Positions 10,279 through 19,705 of a DNA stretch of 64,000 nucleotides are shown here, piece by piece. The DNA is from Aquitalea aquatilis (GTDB taxonomy: Bacteria > Pseudomonadota > Gammaproteobacteria > Burkholderiales > Chromobacteriaceae): contig NZ_CP039731.1 of the NCBI RefSeq assembly GCF_005155025.1, forward strand, positions 434,001 through 498,000, read 5' to 3'. The notes under the pieces are model-generated. The model had not been told where the DNA came from. It was given only the letters and a program-made list of their open reading frames with translations, and ran no database searches. Within the stretch, counting starts at the first letter, position 1. The number at the start of each line of letters is the position of its first letter. Both the position numbers and the translations under genes were made by a program.

Positions 10279-10305
10279 CAAAACCCGCCGGTTGGCGGGG
10301 TTTTG
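10279..10305. terminator. Bidirectional terminator between mdtH and the cold-shock gene
   Basis: Inverted repeat CAAAACCCGCC / GGCGGG(G)TTTTG with a four-base loop and one bulged G. The plus strand reads into TTTTGTTT and the minus strand into GTTTTTTG, so it can end transcription of mdtH and of the converging csp gene. Confidence 0.85.
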
Positions 10306-10374
10306 TTTGAAGCTGTCGGGACGTTGACCGGTTAGATCAGCGTACCTGGCAATCCTGGCGCATCCTCTGCCTGA

Positions 10375-10578
10375 TCAGGCAGCCTGGATGTTCGACGCTT
10401 GCTTGCCTTTCGGGCCGCTAACGATGTCAAAGCTTACACGTTGACCCTCTTTCAGAGTCTTGAAGCCTTGCATATTGATGGCGGAGAAATGGGCAAACAG
10501 GTCTTCACCACCCTCATCCGGGGTAATAAAGCCAAAGCCTTTAGCGTCGTTGAACCACTTAACGGTACCAATTGACAT
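10375..10578 (-). CDS. cspA: Cold-shock protein, CspA family
   Basis: A 67-residue single cold-shock domain that binds single-stranded RNA/DNA and melts secondary structure. RNP1 (KGFGFI, residues about 15-20) and RNP2 (DLFAHF, about 29-34) are present; RNP2 has Leu-Phe-Ala where many Csp proteins have Val-Phe-Val. Starts with [11 protein letters not shown]; the frame stays open upstream for 63 codons but that extension has no family match, and AAGGAAG sits just before this ATG. The 220-bp interval up to clpS leaves room for the long untranslated leader usual in cold-inducible csp mRNAs. Confidence 0.93.
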   Translation of the reverse strand: MSIGTVKWFNDAKGFGFITPDEGGEDLFAHFSAINMQGFKTLKEGQRVSFDIVSGPKGKQASNIQAA

Positions 10579-10802
10579 GTTACTTCCTTGATTGACTATG
10601 GCTGGTGAGGCCGACCAACTTAAAGCCTGCTGCCCATTCCGGCTTATCCGGGAATGCCAAACAGCTAAGCCAAGCACCTGAACAGCATTTCTACGCAACC
10701 ATCGTGATAGCGTCAAGTCCAAAAGGAATTCGCACTCGCCCCTTGAAAAAAAGTCAGGGGGAACCAAAATTGAAGTAAACCGCGGTTTAACTGAAAGTCG
10801 AC

Positions 10803-11111
10803 ATGTCCACGCAGTTCAGCAACGACGCCGTCAAAGAGGTGTCACGGGTGAGGACCACCCCTCCCCCAATGTATAAGGTATTGTTATTGAACGATGATTT
10901 CACCCCAATGGAATTTGTGGTGGAAGTGTTGCAGCAGTTGTTCCACATGAACAGGGAAAAGGCTACCCAGGTCATGTTGCAAGTCCATACGCAAGGTCAC
11001 GGCGTGTGTGGCGTTTATACCAAAGACGTGGCTGCCACCAAGGTTGAACAGGTGTCGCAATTTGCCAAAGCACACCAGCATCCGCTTCAGTGCGTAATGG
11101 AGGAAAACTGA
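10803..11111 (+). CDS. clpS: ATP-dependent Clp protease adaptor ClpS
   Basis: A 102-residue adaptor that binds the ClpA N-domain and delivers N-end-rule substrates to ClpAP. Conserved residues are visible: the [17 protein letters not shown] block (residues about 24-38, with the Asn-Asp pair and the substrate-pocket Met) and the [12 protein letters not shown]-like segment ([12 protein letters not shown], about 61-72). The N-terminal 20 residues form the flexible tail that enters the ClpA pore. The stop codon overlaps the clpA start by one base, so the two are translationally coupled. Confidence 0.96.
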   Translation: MSTQFSNDAVKEVSRVRTTPPPMYKVLLLNDDFTPMEFVVEVLQQLFHMNREKATQVMLQVHTQGHGVCGVYTKDVAATKVEQVSQFAKAHQHPLQCVMEEN

Positions 11112-13390
11112 TGATTGCCCAGGAGCTTGAAGTAAGCCTGCATATGGCGTTCATGGACGCCAGGCGCAAGCGCCACGAGTTCATCAGCGTGGAGCATTTG
11201 CTGCTTGCCATGATCGACAATCCCTCCGCCGCCGATGTTTTGCGCGCCTGCGGGGCCAATCTCGACCAGCTGAAAAAACAGCTGGGCGACTTCATCGACG
11301 AACACACCCCCACCGTTCCCGGGGAAACCGAGGTCGAAACCCAACCCACGCTGGGCTTCCAGCGGGTGATTCAACGCGCCATCCTGCATGTGCAATCTTC
11401 CGGCAAGAAGGAAGTGACTGGCGCCAACATTCTGGTGGCCATCTTCGGCGAAAAAGACTCGCATGCCGTTTATTACCTGCATCAGCAGGGAATTTCGCGC
11501 CTAGATGTGGTCAATTTCATCTCGCACGGCATTACCAAACAGCGCTCGCCGCAACACCCGCCCGAGCCACGTGAGCAGCACAACGAATCCGAGGGCGAAG
11601 AGCAATCTACCGGCCCGGGCGGCGCGCTGGAAAACTACACGCTCAACCTTAACCAGCAGGCACGCGATGGCAAGATCGATCCACTGATCGGCCGTGAGCT
11701 GGAACTGGAACGTACCGTGCAAATCCTCTGCCGCCGCCGCAAGAACAACCCCTTGCTGGTGGGTGAAGCTGGCGTGGGCAAGACGGCGATTGCCGAAGGG
11801 CTGGCACGGCGCATCGTCAACAACGAAGTGCCGGATGTACTGTCCAAGGCCACCGTGTATGCGCTGGACATGGGTGCGCTGCTGGCTGGCACCAAATACC
11901 GTGGCGATTTCGAGCAACGCCTCAAGGCCGTCATCAAGCAGCTGACCGAAGACGAACACGCCATTCTGTTCATCGACGAGATTCACACCCTGATCGGTGC
12001 CGGCGCAGCTTCCGGCGGGACTCTGGATGCCTCCAACCTGCTGAAGCCGGCGCTATCCAATGGCAGCCTGCGCTGCATTGGTGCCACGACCTATAACGAA
12101 TACCGTGGCATTTTCGAAAAGGACAACGCCCTGTCGCGACGCTTCCAGAAGATTGACGTGGCTGAACCGACAGTGGAACAGACCGTGGAAATCCTCAAGG
12201 GGCTGAAATCGCGCTTCGAGGCCCATCATGGCGTGAAGTACACCCAGGCAGCGCTGTCCACCGCGGCCGAACTGTCCGCGCGCTATATCAACGACCGTCA
12301 CCTGCCGGACAAGGCCATTGACGTGATCGACGAAGCAGGTGCTGCACAAAAAATCCTGCCCAAGTCGCGGCAGAAAAAGGTGATCAACAAGTCCGAGATC
12401 GAAGAGATCGTGGCCAAGATCGCCCGTATTCCGCCCAAGACCGTCTCTAGCGATGACCGGAATGTGCTGAAAAACCTGGAGCGCGATTTGCGCAACGTGG
12501 TGTTCGGCCAGGACAAGGCCATTGAAAGCCTGGCTACCGCCATCAAGATGACCCGCTCTGGCCTGGGTAATCCGCAAAAGCCCATCGGTTCCTTCCTGTT
12601 CTCCGGCCCGACCGGGGTGGGCAAGACCGAGGTCGCCAAGCAGCTGGCCTATGTGCTGGGCGTAGAGCTGATCCGCTTCGACATGTCCGAGTATATGGAG
12701 CGACATGCGGTCAGCCGCCTGATTGGCGCACCTCCCGGCTATGTCGGCTTCGAACAGGGCGGTCAGTTGACCGAAGCCATCAGCAAACACCCGTATGCCG
12801 TACTGCTGCTGGATGAGATCGAAAAAGCGCATCCCGACATCTACAACGTGCTGTTGCAGGTGATGGACCATGGCACCCTGACCGATAACAACGGTCGCAA
12901 GGCAGACTTCCGCAATGTGGTGATCATCATGACCACCAATGCCGGTGCCGAAGCCATGTCCAAGCCGACACTGGGCTTTACCCAGTCCAAGGAAGCCGGT
13001 GATGAAATGGCCGACATCAAGCGCCTGTTCAGCCCGGAATTCCGCAACCGGCTGGACGCCACGATCTCCTTCAAGACGCTGGATGAGCAGATCATCATGC
13101 AGGTGGTGGACAAGTTCCTGATGCAGCTGGAGCACCAGCTCAGCGACAAGAAGGTGGAAATCCACTTTACCGACGCGCTGCGCGCCTTCCTGGCCAAACG
13201 TGGCTTTGACCCGCTGATGGGCGCTCGCCCGATGGCACGGCTGATTCAGGACACCATCCGCAAGGCACTGGCCGACGAGCTGCTGTTTGGCCGCCTGGCC
13301 AATGGCGGAGAAGTGACAGTGACGGTCAATGAGCAGGATGTGGTTGAGCTGCAATTCGACCCAGAAACACTGGCCGCCGAACCAGCCTGA
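11111..13390 (+). CDS. clpA: ATP-dependent Clp protease ATP-binding subunit ClpA
   Basis: A 759-residue AAA+ unfoldase that partners ClpP. It has an N-domain with two Clp repeats (about 1-145), AAA module 1 with Walker A GEAGVGKT near residue 217 and LFIDEIHTLIGAG, and AAA module 2 with Walker A GPTGVGKT near residue 499 and LLLDEIEKAHPDI. There is no long M-domain, which separates it from ClpB. The start is the ATG overlapping the clpS stop, preceded by GGAGGA at 11099-11104; an upstream in-frame codon inside clpS would add seven residues without support. The ClpP-contact loop region (IGL-like) should lie around 610-620. Confidence 0.97.
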   Translation: MIAQELEVSLHMAFMDARRKRHEFISVEHLLLAMIDNPSAADVLRACGANLDQLKKQLGDFIDEHTPTVPGETEVETQPTLGFQRVIQRAILHVQSSGKKEVTGANILVAIFGEKDSHAVYYLHQQGISRLDVVNFISHGITKQRSPQHPPEPREQHNESEGEEQSTGPGGALENYTLNLNQQARDGKIDPLIGRELELERTVQILCRRRKNNPLLVGEAGVGKTAIAEGLARRIVNNEVPDVLSKATVYALDMGALLAGTKYRGDFEQRLKAVIKQLTEDEHAILFIDEIHTLIGAGAASGGTLDASNLLKPALSNGSLRCIGATTYNEYRGIFEKDNALSRRFQKIDVAEPTVEQTVEILKGLKSRFEAHHGVKYTQAALSTAAELSARYINDRHLPDKAIDVIDEAGAAQKILPKSRQKKVINKSEIEEIVAKIARIPPKTVSSDDRNVLKNLERDLRNVVFGQDKAIESLATAIKMTRSGLGNPQKPIGSFLFSGPTGVGKTEVAKQLAYVLGVELIRFDMSEYMERHAVSRLIGAPPGYVGFEQGGQLTEAISKHPYAVLLLDEIEKAHPDIYNVLLQVMDHGTLTDNNGRKADFRNVVIIMTTNAGAEAMSKPTLGFTQSKEAGDEMADIKRLFSPEFRNRLDATISFKTLDEQIIMQVVDKFLMQLEHQLSDKKVEIHFTDALRAFLAKRGFDPLMGARPMARLIQDTIRKALADELLFGRLANGGEVTVTVNEQDVVELQFDPETLAAEPA

Positions 13391-13409
13391 GCCATCCCGC
13401 CATCACCAC

Positions 13410-13440
13410 AACGCCCGCATCGTCTGCGGGCGTTTTTTTT
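13410..13440 (+). terminator. Rho-independent terminator of clpSA
   Basis: A 10-bp stem (13410-13419 with 13425-13434), five-base loop and a run of eight T residues, 20 bp after the clpA stop. Confidence 0.93.
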
Positions 13441-13457
13441 GCTGACGACCTCCCGGC

Positions 13458-14339
13458 TCAGCCACGCGGATGGTGCTGGGCATGCAGCTGCTTTAGCCGT
13501 TCGCGCGCCACATGGGTATAAATCTGCGTGGTGGAAATATCAGAATGACCCAGCAGCAGCTGCACCACACGCAGATCGGCACCATGATTGACCAGATGGG
13601 TGGCGAAGGCATGCCGCAACATATGCGGACCGATGGGTGGCAAGCCCTGCTGTCGGGCATAGCCGGCAATCAGATGCCAGGCCATCTGCCGCGTCATGCC
13701 GGCCTTGCGCTGGGTGACAAACACCGCATCGCACTGCGCGCCCGCCAGTAACAATGGCCGCGCCTCGCGAAAATAACGCTCCAGCCACTCCAGCGCCACC
13801 TCACCCAAGGGCACCATGCGCTCCTTGTTACCCTTGCCACGGGTAATGATCAGCCCGGTAATCATGTCCAGCTGCTGCAGGGTCAGCCCAACCAGCTCGG
13901 ATACCCGCAGACCGGTGGCATACAGCACCTCCAGCATGGCCCGATCACGCAAACCCAGTGGCACATCCACATCAGCAGCTTGTAGCAGCTGCTCCACCTG
14001 CCCCTCGGACAAGGCCTTGGGCAAGCGCTGCCCCAGCTTGGGACTGCCCAGATGCGTGGTCGGATCGTCAGCACGATGGCCACTGGCCAGCAGAAACTGG
14101 TAGTAGCGCCGCAGACAGGACAGCTGGCGGGCACGGGTGGCCGGCTTTTCGGTATCAACAGCCATCAGCAAGGCACGCTGGATGAGCGCCTGGTCCGCCA
14201 TGTCCAGCTCCGCACCCAGCGCCTGCAACTGCCTCTGCAGCTTGAGCAGGTCGCGGCGGTAAGCCGCCAGCGTATTGGCTGACAGTCCGTCGGTCAGCCA
14301 CAGGTGATCCAGAAACCGGTCTATGCTTTCGCTACTCAT
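13458..14339 (-). CDS. xerD: Site-specific tyrosine recombinase XerD
   Basis: A 293-residue tyrosine recombinase that, with XerC and FtsK, resolves chromosome dimers at dif. It has an N-terminal SAM-like core-binding domain (about 1-90) and a catalytic domain holding the full set R145 (TGLRVSEL), K169 (GKGNKER), H239 and R242 (HMLRHAFATHL), H265 (LLGHSDIST) and nucleophile Y274 (TQIYTH). Length and the LRHAFATHL block match XerD rather than phage integrases. No mobile-element borders are seen around it. Confidence 0.93.
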   Translation of the reverse strand: MSSESIDRFLDHLWLTDGLSANTLAAYRRDLLKLQRQLQALGAELDMADQALIQRALLMAVDTEKPATRARQLSCLRRYYQFLLASGHRADDPTTHLGSPKLGQRLPKALSEGQVEQLLQAADVDVPLGLRDRAMLEVLYATGLRVSELVGLTLQQLDMITGLIITRGKGNKERMVPLGEVALEWLERYFREARPLLLAGAQCDAVFVTQRKAGMTRQMAWHLIAGYARQQGLPPIGPHMLRHAFATHLVNHGADLRVVQLLLGHSDISTTQIYTHVARERLKQLHAQHHPRG

Positions 14340-14372
14340 GCCCTTCCCTCACCTTGTCCTGGCGGCAGACGC

Positions 14373-14404
14373 AAAAAAGCGCAAGGCAGCTGCCTTGCGC
14401 TTTT
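14373..14404 (-). terminator. Rho-independent terminator of the rpsP-rimM-trmD-rplS operon
   Basis: A perfect 30-bp palindrome (14375-14404) with a GC core flanked by A/T tracts, 23 bp past the rplS stop; the minus strand ends in a run of six T residues. It also lies just upstream of the xerD start. Confidence 0.92.
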
Positions 14405-14426
14405 ATCATACCTGACGGTATCAGGA

Positions 14427-14795
14427 TCAGCCTTGCTTGCGAGCCGGCAGTTTTTCCTTGATACGTGCAGACTTGCCGGTACGGCCGCGCAGGTAGTACA
14501 GCTTGGCGCGACGTACATCACCACGGCGCTTCACTTCTACGGAAGCCACCAGCGGGGAGTAGGACTGGAAAGTACGCTCAACACCTTCACCGGCGGACAT
14601 CTTGCGCACGATGAAAGAGCTGTTCAGACCACGGTTACGCTTGGCGATAACAACACCTTCGTAAGCCTGCAGACGTTCGCGGTTACCTTCCTTTACCTTG
14701 ACATGAACCACAACGGTATCGCCAGGAGCGAATTCCGGGATGGTTTTGCCCAGGCGGGCGATTTCTTCTTGCTCGAGTTTCTGGATCAGATCCAT
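14427..14795 (-). CDS. rplS: 50S ribosomal protein L19
   Basis: A 122-residue ribosomal protein at the 30S-50S interface. Starts [11 protein letters not shown] and contains the family hallmark [11 protein letters not shown], followed by [12 protein letters not shown] and FIVRK, with a basic C-terminus. It is the last gene of the rpsP-rimM-trmD-rplS operon, three bases after the trmD stop. Confidence 0.98.
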   Translation of the reverse strand: MDLIQKLEQEEIARLGKTIPEFAPGDTVVVHVKVKEGNRERLQAYEGVVIAKRNRGLNSSFIVRKMSAGEGVERTFQSYSPLVASVEVKRRGDVRRAKLYYLRGRTGKSARIKEKLPARKQG

Positions 14796-14798
14796 GTT

Positions 14799-15566
14799 TT
14801 ACTCCGGTTTTTTGAGGATATCTTGTTCCTGCTGGTACTCTGCCAGCAGCCGAGATTCCTGTTTTGTCAAAGAGCGGCCTTGCAACAGATCCGGGCGACG
14901 TTTCCACGTCCTTCCCAGCGCCTGCTTCAACCGCCATTTAGCAATCAGTGCATGATTTCCGGACATAAGCACATCCGGCACCCGCATGCCCTGATAGTCT
15001 TCGGGTCGGGTATAGTGCGGACAATCAAGGAGTCCGTTCACAAATGAATCTTCATAAGCAGACTGGGCATCGTTGAGCACGCCAGGAAGCAGTCGAATGA
15101 CCGCATCCATCAGCACCATGGCTGGCAGTTCACCACCGGACAACACGTAGTCGCCAATGGAAACCTCCTCATCCACCTGGCGCTCGATCAAGCGCTCATC
15201 CACCCCTTCGTAACGGCCACACAATACAATGAGACCAGGACGCTGGGATAGCTCCACCGCCTTCTCGTGCGATAAGGCACGACCCTGCGGTGACAGGTAA
15301 ATGACATGACTCTCTTCGACACCTGCTGCCTGCTGCCGCGCCTTGGCTGCCGTAATGGCAGCTTCCAGCGGTTCGATCAGCATCAGCATGCCAGGCCCAC
15401 CACCATAGGGACGGTCGTCCACACGGCGATAGTTGTCATGGGTGAAATCGCGTGGATTCCATTTCTGGAAATCCCAAATGCCCAAATCAAGCGCCCGCTG
15501 GCTTACGCCAAAGCGGGCGATGGCATCGAACATTTCCGGAAACAGCGTGATGGCATCGATATGCAT
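14799..15566 (-). CDS. trmD: tRNA (guanine-N1-)-methyltransferase TrmD
   Basis: A 255-residue SPOUT-class enzyme that makes m1G37 in tRNAs with CCN/CUN/CGG anticodons and so prevents frameshifting. It shows the trefoil-knot motifs: [13 protein letters not shown] near residue 50, [11 protein letters not shown] and the SAM-binding [14 protein letters not shown]. The start overlaps the rimM stop by one base. Confidence 0.98.
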   Translation of the reverse strand: MHIDAITLFPEMFDAIARFGVSQRALDLGIWDFQKWNPRDFTHDNYRRVDDRPYGGGPGMLMLIEPLEAAITAAKARQQAAGVEESHVIYLSPQGRALSHEKAVELSQRPGLIVLCGRYEGVDERLIERQVDEEVSIGDYVLSGGELPAMVLMDAVIRLLPGVLNDAQSAYEDSFVNGLLDCPHYTRPEDYQGMRVPDVLMSGNHALIAKWRLKQALGRTWKRRPDLLQGRSLTKQESRLLAEYQQEQDILKKPE

Positions 15567-16072
15567 CAGTAGTCGAGGCCCCAGTCCACTGAAATACTGG
15601 CCTCAGCCAGATTTACATTCAGCACAAACTGGCCGACAAAGGGAATCAGCCGCTGGCCGTGTTCACCTTCAACTACCAATACATCGTTGGCACCGGTTTC
15701 CATCAATTCGGTTACCTTGCCAAGCACCACGCCTTGCCGGTTGACGACAGACAGGCCGATCAGATCGGACCAGTAATATTCGCCTTCACCGGCTTCCGGC
15801 AATTCACTACGGGGAACAGCAACTTGCAGGCCGCGTAGGGCTTCCGCCCCGTCACGATCGTCAACGCCTTGCAGCTTGGCGGATAAACCCTTGGGTTGCA
15901 CTGCCCCGTTTTCAAATGTGTACGGCTTCCAGCTGTCATCCTTGCCCAGCCACCAGACCGGGTAGTCAAACAGACCGTCAGCGTATTCGGTATCGGCCTG
16001 GACTTTCACCCAGCCCTTGATACCGAAGGCGCCACGCACAAACCCCATCAAGACGAGATCTTCTTTGCGCAT
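15566..16072 (-). CDS. rimM: Ribosome maturation factor RimM
   Basis: A 168-residue 30S assembly factor that binds S19. The N-terminal RimM domain opens with [19 protein letters not shown], and a C-terminal PRC-barrel includes [11 protein letters not shown] and NDVLVVEG. It lies between rpsP and trmD in the standard operon order. Confidence 0.97.
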   Translation of the reverse strand: MRKEDLVLMGFVRGAFGIKGWVKVQADTEYADGLFDYPVWWLGKDDSWKPYTFENGAVQPKGLSAKLQGVDDRDGAEALRGLQVAVPRSELPEAGEGEYYWSDLIGLSVVNRQGVVLGKVTELMETGANDVLVVEGEHGQRLIPFVGQFVLNVNLAEASISVDWGLDY

Positions 16073-16105
16073 GCGCCTTAGTCCGTTAGTTGAGTCAACG
16101 AACGA

Positions 16106-16354
16106 TTAGGCAGCAACCTTCTGCTCTTTCAGCAGCTTGGCTACGGCGTCGGTAACCTGAGCGCCAACGCCGATCCAGTAGTTCAGACGATCGGAAGTCA
16201 GGCGCACGCGCTCTTCCTTCTCGTTAGCTACCGGGTTGTAGAAGCCAACGCGCTCGATGAAGCGACCGTCACGACGGTTACGGGAATCGGTCACCACGAT
16301 GTTGTAGAACGGACGGTTCTTGGCGCCGCCACGTGCCAGACGAATCACTACCAT
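16106..16354 (-). CDS. rpsP: 30S ribosomal protein S16
   Basis: An 82-residue protein with the family start [20 protein letters not shown] and the segment [14 protein letters not shown]. First gene of the operon; a good promoter sits about 46-75 bases upstream of the start. Confidence 0.98.
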   Translation of the reverse strand: MVVIRLARGGAKNRPFYNIVVTDSRNRRDGRFIERVGFYNPVANEKEERVRLTSDRLNYWIGVGAQVTDAVAKLLKEQKVAA

Positions 16355-16399
16355 TGTCGATTGTCCTTAGATAAAAACGGTATCGTAGAAAAGCCCACG

Positions 16400-16429
16400 A
16401 TTCTATGGCACTTTTCCCTTATCTTGCAA
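16400..16429 (-). promoter_or_regulatory. Predicted sigma-70 promoter of the rpsP operon
   Basis: On the minus strand TTGCAA (16424-16429), an 18-bp spacer and TAGAAT (16400-16405). Predicted start of transcription near 16393 gives a leader of about 40 bases before rpsP. Confidence 0.65.
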
Positions 16430-16546
16430 GCGCTTAATACGCTTGCGGCCCGGCGTGGCCCATATCAGCAGGCAGGACGCCCCTGTTTGACGGATAAAAA
16501 CCACACACCAGGGCGGTATGGGCGACCATCGGCCGCCCAAGCTGGG

Positions 16547-19222
16547 TTACAGGATTTTGGTGACGATGGTCAGCGCCCGGTCTTCCGGGTGGGTTTCCAC
16601 GGTAAAGCCCAGCTTGTGCATCAGCTTGAGCATGCCCTTGTTGCCGGCCAGCACTTCGCCGCGCATGACCTTCAGCCCCTGCTCGCGGGCAGCATCAAAC
16701 AAGGCATTCATCAGAATGTAGCCAATACCCTTGCCCTGCCACTTGTCGGCCACTTCCAGTGCGAACTCGCAGCCTTCGTTGTCCGGGTCGGTAATGAAAC
16801 GCGCCACCGCCTGCTGCTCCTCGCCCTTTTCCGTCTCGCAAGTCATGGCCAGTGCCATCTCACGGTCGTAATCCAGCTGAGTGAAGCGCACCAGCATGGT
16901 CTGCGACAGCTGCTTGATACTGGACATATAGCGGTTGTAACGGCTTTCGTCGGACAGGGTCCGCACGAACTCCTGCTGCATTTCGGCATCTTCCGGCCGT
17001 ACCGGGCGGATGGTGACCGGCATGCCATCGTTCAGCGTGGCACTGCGTACCATGTGCATGGGGTAAGGCATGATGGCCATGTGGCCGTAGCGCTTCACAT
17101 CAGGCTTGAGCGGCTCGACGATAATGCGGGCATCCAGGGCAATGACGCCCTTCTCATCGGCCACCAGCGGATTGATATCCATCTCGCGCAGCTCGGGTAG
17201 CTCGCACACCATTTCTGACACATGCAGCAGTACGTCCACCAGTTCGTCCATGTCCACGGCCGGCAGGTTCTTGAAGGTGCCCAGCAACTGGCCGATGCGG
17301 GTCTTGCGTATCATGCTGCCCACCAGATACTGGTTGAGCGGCGGCAGCGACAAGGCGCGGTCATGCATGACTTCTACCGCGATACCGCCGGCACCAAAAG
17401 TAATCACCGGGCCAAACGAACTGTCATGCGTCACCCCGACCATCACCTCGCGGGCAAAGCGCCGCTTGCGCATGGGCTGTACCGAGATCCCATCGATACG
17501 TGCCTGCGGCATGGCCTGACGCGCGCGCTCCAGAATGCCCTGAAACGCTGCGCGCAAGGTGGCTTCGTTGCTGATGTTCAGCTCCACGCCGCCCACATCG
17601 GACTTGTAGATGATGTCCGGCGAGTCGATCTTCAGCACCACCGGATAGTGGATCTGTTCGGCCAATGCCACCGCTTCATCTTCGGTACGCGCCAGCAAGG
17701 TCGGGTTAACCGGGATGCGGAAGGCCGCCAGCACTTCCTTGGATTCCCGCTCGGAGAGCACGGTGCGCCCTTCTGCCATGGCACCGGCGATGGCGGCGCG
17801 GGCGCGACTGAGATCCGGAGCCTCGCGTTTGCCCTCCAGCGGGCTGGGGGTCTGCAGCAGCAACTGTTGGTTGTGATGGTAGGAGGCGAGGTTGCGGAAC
17901 ACCTCGATACCATATTCCGGCGCGCGGAAATGGGCACATTTGGCTTTGGAGAACAGGTCGCGGCTTTCTGACACCTTGGCATCGCCCAGCCAGGACAGGA
18001 ACATCGGCTTGCTGGATTCGCGCTGCAGGCCAATCATCAGCTGCGCCGTGGTCAGGTGGTCCGTACCTGCCTGCGGGGTGAAGATCACCAGCACCCCGTC
18101 GACATTGGGGTCATCGATACAGGCTTTCACCGCCGTGCGAAAACGCACCGGGCTGGCATCGCCGATCAAATCAATAGGGTTGCCATGCGACCAGTTGCGC
18201 GGCAAGGCATTGTTGAGCAGCTCCATGGTGGTGTCGCTCAGCTTGGCCAGCTCCACCCCGTTGGTATAAGCACTGTCGGCTGCCAGCACACCGGGGCCAA
18301 TGCCGTTGGTCACGATGGCCAAGCGCTTGCCGCCAACACGGAAATTGGCCGCCAGCACCTTGGCAGCGGTAAACAATTGGGCAATGGACGACACCCGCAG
18401 CACACCGGCACGCGACAGCGCCGCGTCGAATACATCGCCACTCTCGATCAGATTGCTCGAATGTGTCACCCCGGTGACATCATCCTGATAGCGGCCAGAC
18501 TTGATCACCACCACCGGCTTGGTACGGGCGGCCGCACGCAGCGCGCTCATGAAGCGGCGTGCATGATGAATGTGGTGAACATGCAACAGAATGCCCTGGG
18601 TGAAGTTATCCGCCACCAGGTAATCCAGAATCTCACCAAAATCGACATCCAGCGCCTCGCCCACCGAAATCACGCTGGAAAAACCGATGCCTTTGCTATC
18701 AGCCCAGTCCAGCATGGCGGTACACAAGGCAGACGACTGCGACACCAGCGCCATATTGCCCGGGCGCACCTTGCTGGTGTAGTTGGTGGCATTGAAACCA
18801 GCCACCGGTCGCATCAAGCCCAGCACATTCGGCCCCAGCACCCGGATGCCGTAATGGCGGGCAATGGAGACCGATTCATTGAGAATCTCCCGCTCCAGCT
18901 GTTCGCTGTCGGAAAACTCCTTGGCCAGCAACACCGCCTTGATGCCCTTCTTGCCACAATCCTTGATGATGGCCGGCAGGGTGCGGATAGCCGTACATAT
19001 CACGGCCATGTCGATGGCCGGTTCGATCAGTCGCACCGAAGGAACGGCCGGAATGCCACCGACTACTTTGTGATTGAGGTTGACCGGAAACAGCTTGCCT
19101 TGAAAATTGCCTGCCAACAGGTTGGCAAACACGGCCTGACCGATGGACCCCGGGGTATCGCTGGCACCGACAACCGCGACATTACGCGGCGAAAAGAGCG
19201 AAGTAAGGTAGTGAGGCCTCAT
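16547..19222 (-). CDS. Pat/YfiQ-type protein lysine acetyltransferase (NDP-forming acyl-CoA synthetase-like plus GNAT)
   Basis: An 891-residue multidomain protein. Residues about 1-470 resemble the alpha part of ADP-forming acyl-CoA synthetases (CoA-binding Rossmann fold from NVAVVGASDTPGSIG; GIRVLGPNVLGLM); about 490-700 form the beta/ATP-grasp-like part (VVLKIDSPDIIYKSDVGGV, REMDINPLVADE); about 730-890 form a C-terminal GNAT acetyltransferase (VTIRPVRPEDAE, ALEVADKWQGKGIG). This order is that of Pat/YfiQ, which acetylates and inactivates acetyl-CoA synthetase and other proteins. In such proteins the synthetase half is usually catalytically dead and senses acetyl-CoA. A catalytic His in the VSQSSALC region (equivalent of SQSGH) appears replaced, consistent with that. 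It stands alone, with a perfect palindrome 150 bp upstream. Confidence 0.88.
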   Translation of the reverse strand: MRPHYLTSLFSPRNVAVVGASDTPGSIGQAVFANLLAGNFQGKLFPVNLNHKVVGGIPAVPSVRLIEPAIDMAVICTAIRTLPAIIKDCGKKGIKAVLLAKEFSDSEQLEREILNESVSIARHYGIRVLGPNVLGLMRPVAGFNATNYTSKVRPGNMALVSQSSALCTAMLDWADSKGIGFSSVISVGEALDVDFGEILDYLVADNFTQGILLHVHHIHHARRFMSALRAAARTKPVVVIKSGRYQDDVTGVTHSSNLIESGDVFDAALSRAGVLRVSSIAQLFTAAKVLAANFRVGGKRLAIVTNGIGPGVLAADSAYTNGVELAKLSDTTMELLNNALPRNWSHGNPIDLIGDASPVRFRTAVKACIDDPNVDGVLVIFTPQAGTDHLTTAQLMIGLQRESSKPMFLSWLGDAKVSESRDLFSKAKCAHFRAPEYGIEVFRNLASYHHNQQLLLQTPSPLEGKREAPDLSRARAAIAGAMAEGRTVLSERESKEVLAAFRIPVNPTLLARTEDEAVALAEQIHYPVVLKIDSPDIIYKSDVGGVELNISNEATLRAAFQGILERARQAMPQARIDGISVQPMRKRRFAREVMVGVTHDSSFGPVITFGAGGIAVEVMHDRALSLPPLNQYLVGSMIRKTRIGQLLGTFKNLPAVDMDELVDVLLHVSEMVCELPELREMDINPLVADEKGVIALDARIIVEPLKPDVKRYGHMAIMPYPMHMVRSATLNDGMPVTIRPVRPEDAEMQQEFVRTLSDESRYNRYMSSIKQLSQTMLVRFTQLDYDREMALAMTCETEKGEEQQAVARFITDPDNEGCEFALEVADKWQGKGIGYILMNALFDAAREQGLKVMRGEVLAGNKGMLKLMHKLGFTVETHPEDRALTIVTKIL

Positions 19223-19705
19223 GGCAGCGGTTCCAGTTCTGTTGAATCAAGCAATAAAGCATCGTCAAGCGGCCTTGCCGGGTAGGGTGGCAGCCAGCGG
19301 GCGAAATACCGTTGTGGCACAGCAGCTTGCGTTAACAAGGCAGCCATTATTTTCCAATCATGTTGCGACAGTATTGTGCAATGCACAATAAGGAGTAACG
19401 ATAATACAAACCCCCGTCGCAAACTGCTGCACAGGGCAGCCCCTATTCAGGAACTGGCTAGCCACGCTCAGCAGCCACTCATCCTGCCGCAAACATCACT
19501 ATGTCATGTTGACTTCAGGCAAGCAGGCTACAAATGAATTTTATAGCAAAGACCAACAGCAACTGACGGACACAAGGCGGCTTTACTGGTGGTAATCGCA
19601 CTGCAATATTGCTAACCTTGCCTGCTTGGCAACCCACAGGCGTTGCATCGCAACATATTCATTCAGCCCACCTGCTGCACGCTGGCGGGCAGGAGTCAGC
19701 TCATC
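19223..19705. other. Divergent intergenic region between the Pat-like gene and nadA
   Basis: 483 bp without a supported gene. A 67-codon frame running back into the Pat-like gene lacks a ribosome site and family match. The notable element is the palindrome at 19372-19390. In-frame upstream codons before nadA (TTG at 19643) are not supported. I cannot place promoters with confidence; a TTGACT at 19509-19514 lacks a matching -10 at normal spacing. Confidence 0.5.
19372..19390. promoter_or_regulatory. Perfect palindrome, candidate operator upstream of the Pat-like gene
   Basis: Arms TATTGTGC and GCACAATA around a three-base AAT centre, 19 bp in total, with no T-run after it, so it looks like a binding site for a dimeric regulator rather than a terminator. 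It is 150 bp from the Pat-like start and about 315 bp from nadA. Confidence 0.5.

Noticed and set aside
13458-14339. Tyrosine recombinase as part of an integrated element
   Set aside because: Length and motifs are those of XerD, neighbours are core genes, and no attachment-site repeats or cargo genes are seen.
19219-19422. 67-codon frame in front of the acetyltransferase gene
   Set aside because: No ribosome site, crosses the palindrome region and overlaps the real start; no family.
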